The translations under genes and the position numbers were made by a program. From Microcoleus sp. bin48.metabat.b7b8b9.023 (GTDB lineage Bacteria; Cyanobacteriota; Cyanobacteriia; Cyanobacteriales; Microcoleaceae), in assembly GCF_013299185.1 (NCBI RefSeq), contig NZ_JAAFKG010000002.1:127370-191369 (forward strand): a stretch of 64,000 nucleotides of DNA. The letters run 5' to 3'. The notes beneath the pieces were generated by a model that was not told the origin of the DNA, did no database searches, and saw only the letters and a program-made list of their open reading frames with translations. Positions 61,060 to 64,000 of the stretch are shown piece by piece (positions within the stretch are counted from its first letter, which is position 1; each line of letters starts with the position of its first letter).

Positions 61060-61640
61060 TGCGAGGGACGGCGTGGAAAAATTGGCAAAAATCGCCGGAA
61101 ATCCCACAGTGCGAGCGTCCCCGCTCGCGTGGAAAATAACCCCCGCTCGCAGGTCAAAATTGGCAAAAATTGCCGGAAATCCCACAGTGCGAGCGTCCCC
61201 GCTCGCGGGAAAGAATAGCCCCCGCTCGCGGATCAAAATTGGCAAAAATCGCCGGAAATCCTACAGTGCGAGCGTCCCCGCTCGCGTGGAAAAATACCCA
61301 TCGCTCGCGTGGAAAAATACCCATCGCTCGCGTGGAAAAATACCCATCGCTCGCGGATCAAAATTGGCAAAAATCGCCGGAAATTCCACAGTGCGAGCGT
61401 CCCCGCTCGCGTGGAAAAATACCCATCGCTCGCGGGTCAAAATTGGCAAAAGTTGCCGGAAATCCCACAGTGCGAGCGTCCCCGCTCGCGGGAAAGAATA
61501 GCCCACTCGCGGGCAAAAATCAACAAAGATTGTCGGAAATCCCACAGTGCGAGCGGGGACGCTCGCGTGGAAAAATACCCATCGCTCGCGTGGAAAAATA
61601 CCCATCGCTCGCGTGGAAAAATCAACATCAATTCGGTGCA
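61060..61640. repeat. REP array next to the RAYT gene
   Basis: Six full REP palindromes (CAGTGCGAGCGTCCCCGCTC plus GCG) at about 61107, 61185, 61264, 61388, 61468 and, inverted, 61545. They are spaced by AATTGGCAAAAATCGCCGGA and by short GTGGAAAAATACCCATCGCT runs with half palindromes (CGCTCGCG). The spacing is mostly about 80 bases. Confidence 0.9.
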
Positions 61641-61675
61641 AGAATCAACATCAATCGTGCGGCAAAATCAATATA

Positions 61676-61783
61676 TATAGCCTTTCTTAAAAAGATGAGG
61701 TATGACTGACAGCTTATATAACCACTAAACTAAGAAGGGCTCTCTTCCCAACAACATACCTCATCTTTCTGAGCACCGTTATA
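61676..61783. mobile_element. MITE-like element, ~108 bp, copy 2
   Basis: Starts TATAGCCTTTCTTAAAAAGA and ends, in reverse complement, TATAACGGTGCTCAGAAAGA. The inverted repeats extend over about 28 bases (to GATGAGGTAT). Its interior resembles copy 1 at 38996. Confidence 0.78.
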
Positions 61784-61789
61784 AATAGC

Positions 61790-61828
61790 CCGATGCCCGA
61801 TGCCCGATGCCCGATGCCCGATGCCCCA
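61790..61828. repeat. Heptamer array (GCCCGAT)n
   Basis: Five GCCCGAT heptamers with a GCCCCAT end, just before the stop end of the HEAT-repeat gene. Confidence 0.88.
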
Positions 61829-61835
61829 TGACTAA

Positions 61836-63929
61836 TTACCAATCTTGACTCGCCAACCGGCGGCCCGCTAAAGCCCGCACTTGCTCGTCTGCATCGGAAA
61901 CTGCGAGCGATCGCACCAATCGCAAAGTTTCCTCATTTTCGGGATAATGTTCGATAATTGCTTCGAGTGCTGTAAACCGGGGATTGTAAGCAAAAGAACC
62001 TGTTCTATCGTAGGCATCGGTAAGAGCTCTGTGGCGCAAAAACTCAAACATTCCCGATTCGTCCTTCCATCCCCGAATTAACTCTACCAGAGCGATCGCC
62101 CGCACTTGCGAATCATCATCCTGCTCGGCCCTAATTTTCAGCCACTCAAAAGTTTGAGACTCATTTGTCCGCCCCCGGGCTAACTTTTGCAAAGCAATTT
62201 TCCTGACAGCCGAACTCTCATCGCCCTCTGCTTTAGCCTCCAACATCCGCAAAGTCTCAGCACCATCGGGCCAATTGCGAGCGAGTTCCTGCACCGCCAC
62301 CTCACGCACCTCCTCATCCCCAGCCTCAAGCTGTATTTTCAACCAAGACAAGGTTTCCGGATCTTGTGGCCATCCCCGCGCTATTTCTCGCACCAGCACG
62401 CTCAGCAAGTGAGAATTGGGCTCCGACTCCGCTAGTTGTTTGAGAAAAGGCAGCGTCTCGCCCCGGTGTCCCCAGCCTCTTGCTATCTGTTCCACCGCAG
62501 TTTCTCGGACGTTGATGTGTCTGTCTGATTGGGCCAGAATTTTCAACCATTCAAAGACTTCGAGACTGGCTGACGGCAAGGTGGCTGCGGCTGCAACTAC
62601 CACTTGCCGCACAGTCCAATAATCATCTGAGTTCGCAATTTTTTGCAGCAGGGGCAGTGTCTCTGGGCTGTCGGGCCAACTGGAAGCAATTTGTTGCAAG
62701 GCTATTTCGCGCAGTTCGGCGTCGAGATCGCTCGTAGCTATATTTTGCAAAAAAGCCAGAGTTTCGGGCTTAGATGCCCAGCCAGAGGCAATTCCTTGGA
62801 CTGCTGCCTGCCGGACGGTGGAACTCGCGTCGGACTGGGCGAGACTTTTGAGCAACGGGTAAATATCTGGTTCGCCCGGCCAGCGCGAGGCCAATTCTTC
62901 GATCGCCGCTGTTCGCACTTCTTCGTTGCTGTCGGAGGTGGCTAGGGTTTTCAGCAGCAAGCAAACCTCGTCATCGGCGGGCCAACCCGCTGCCAATTCC
63001 CGCACCGCTACTGTTCGCAGGGTAGAACTTCCTGTCTGGGCAAGGTTTTTGAGCTGGGATACCGTGCCTAAAACGCTGTGCCAACCTCTGGCTATTTCTT
63101 GCCACGCTACGACTCGCACTCCCAAATTTTCGTCGGATTCGGCGGCAGTTCTCAGCAGCAGCAAGGTATCTGTGCGATCGGGCCAATGAGAGGCCAACTG
63201 TTCCAGGGCGCAGGTGCGGACGGCGGGACTGCGATCGGACTGAGCCAGAACCGCTAGCAGCGGCAAGGTATCGCTGTTAGAGGGCCAACCAGAAGCCATT
63301 TCTTTGATTGCAGCCGATCGCACTGCCCAGCTTCGATCGGATTTAGCGAGGTTTTTGAGCATCAGATAAATTTCTGGATCGTCAGGCCAACCGCAGGCTA
63401 TGGCTTTGACTGCTGTGGCGCGGACTTCGCCGCTGTCGCTGGAGTGTGCTAGTATTTTGAGCCAAGGCAGGGTTTGCGGGTCGTTTTTCCAAGTTTGGGC
63501 GATCGCGGCGATCGATCGATAGCGAATTTGATAAGTTTCCTGCAATTCTTCAGCGCTTTGATAAAGAATCAGAAAAACCGTACCGTATTGCGATAACTTT
63601 TTTAAAGCGTTTAACAGTTTTTTTTCGGTTGTTTCATTGATGCCATTTTTAACTCTTGATAGGCATTCTGCTGCTAACAATAAATTAATAAATTTTTCTT
63701 GTTGACCATTTTGAGTTATCAAATATTCTATAACTTCGCTCGCTGTTTCTTTGTCGAGCTTGGCTGCAATTTCTTGGAGAAATTCGTGCAAAGATTCGTC
63801 TCGCCAGTGCTGACCGAAAACCTGTGTTTGGACTTGGGCCCCAGTCAGTTGACCTGTTTTGAGTTGTACGTCAATTAACTCTGCCACTGTCTGGGGATGA
63901 TTTTCGGCAACAAGTTTTTTTAACAACAT
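61836..63929 (-). CDS. HEAT-repeat protein resembling the C-terminal half of cyanobacterial NACHT proteins
   Basis: The 697-residue protein has an N-terminal helical part (about 1-140; FINLLLAAECLSRVKNGINE). About fourteen HEAT-like units follow of the form SDxxxxVRxxAVxxxAxGWPxDPETLPLLKxLAxS. In cyanobacteria this same repeat and its preceding FINLxLAAECLSEV segment usually follow a NACHT NTPase domain. No NTPase is present in this frame: an in-frame TAG lies four codons before the ATG. The sequence ends 70 bases further, so the upstream part cannot be inspected. It is either a stand-alone scaffold or the tail of a broken NACHT gene. Confidence 0.85.
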   Translation of the reverse strand: MLLKKLVAENHPQTVAELIDVQLKTGQLTGAQVQTQVFGQHWRDESLHEFLQEIAAKLDKETASEVIEYLITQNGQQEKFINLLLAAECLSRVKNGINETTEKKLLNALKKLSQYGTVFLILYQSAEELQETYQIRYRSIAAIAQTWKNDPQTLPWLKILAHSSDSGEVRATAVKAIACGWPDDPEIYLMLKNLAKSDRSWAVRSAAIKEMASGWPSNSDTLPLLAVLAQSDRSPAVRTCALEQLASHWPDRTDTLLLLRTAAESDENLGVRVVAWQEIARGWHSVLGTVSQLKNLAQTGSSTLRTVAVRELAAGWPADDEVCLLLKTLATSDSNEEVRTAAIEELASRWPGEPDIYPLLKSLAQSDASSTVRQAAVQGIASGWASKPETLAFLQNIATSDLDAELREIALQQIASSWPDSPETLPLLQKIANSDDYWTVRQVVVAAAATLPSASLEVFEWLKILAQSDRHINVRETAVEQIARGWGHRGETLPFLKQLAESEPNSHLLSVLVREIARGWPQDPETLSWLKIQLEAGDEEVREVAVQELARNWPDGAETLRMLEAKAEGDESSAVRKIALQKLARGRTNESQTFEWLKIRAEQDDDSQVRAIALVELIRGWKDESGMFEFLRHRALTDAYDRTGSFAYNPRFTALEAIIEHYPENEETLRLVRSLAVSDADEQVRALAGRRLASQDW

Positions 63930-64000
63930 ACTGATATCCTACCCCCTAAAGTTTGTTTGCATTGAAAATCTGAAATAAGACGCTCGCGGTTGAAAAGGCT

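Noticed and set aside
61060-61640. Regular spacing of palindromes resembling a CRISPR array
   Set aside because: Spacers are themselves near-identical, repeats are longer palindromes of variable spacing, and a RAYT rather than cas genes is adjacent.
61043-61709. Several frames with ASPLAWKI, ARVEKYPSL or ERWVFFHAS repeats
   Set aside because: They are translations of the REP array next to the RAYT gene.

Overview
The window looks like chromosomal DNA of a filamentous, non-heterocystous cyanobacterium of the Oscillatoriales (Microcoleus/Oscillatoria/Phormidium type). The evidence is the very frequent HIP1 octamer GCGATCGC, a cyAbrB regulator, heptanucleotide short tandem repeats (STRR) in many spacers, large TPR-glycosyltransferases, RTX proteins, CHAT, pentapeptide and HEAT proteins, and a gene order (deoC-recO-MFS, ureE-ureF-ureG) that fits cyanobacteria. 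The genus is an inference from content, not from a marker gene. No rRNA, tRNA or CRISPR array was recognised.

Layout. 0-6.4 kb: a partial TPR protein on the minus strand, an unknown small gene, then deoC, recO, an MFS transporter and a GT4 glycosyltransferase on the plus strand. 6.5-13.2 kb: an MprF-like membrane protein, an esterase, a Nudix hydrolase, gpsA, an EamA-type protein, a small conserved protein and a threonine/serine dehydratase. 13.4-16.7 kb: a phosphonate/phosphite-type ABC importer (phnD, phnC, phnE), split by a tandem array of about ten 65-bp units. 17.2-22.8 kb: a giant RTX protein with an unusual lysine-rich repeat block. 22.8-28.3 kb: two long spacers full of dispersed repeats around a CHAT-domain gene. 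28.3-38.9 kb: cyAbrB, recX, a DoxX/DUF4385 pair, a DUF4168 protein, ureE-ureF-(65-bp tandem array)-ureG, a nuclease-fold protein, murG, an NTF2-like protein and an SDR enzyme.

39.3-53.2 kb: a second RTX protein, then three large TPR-glycosyltransferases (GT61, GT2 and GT4 types) and two methyltransferases. This reads as a surface glycan or glycoprotein biosynthesis locus. 53.5-55.75 kb: a small membrane protein and a gene-free stretch holding eight copies of a conserved 50-55 nt element, each ending in an intrinsic terminator. I regard this as a candidate array of small RNA genes and the most notable feature of the window. 55.8-64 kb: a subtilase with a translationally coupled small partner, a small membrane-anchored protein, a pentapeptide-repeat protein, a RAYT (REP-associated tyrosine transposase) embedded in its own REP palindromes, and a HEAT-repeat protein resembling the C-terminal half of cyanobacterial NACHT proteins.

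The spacers are dominated by repeats: at least four heptamer families, a palindromic GTAGTGCGGAC family, a palindromic GGTACGTAGTTGCGC family, an element of about 107 bp with terminal inverted repeats, and an element of about 115 bp found next to STRRs. Several of these run up to start codons, form gene ends, or lie in frame inside coding sequence.
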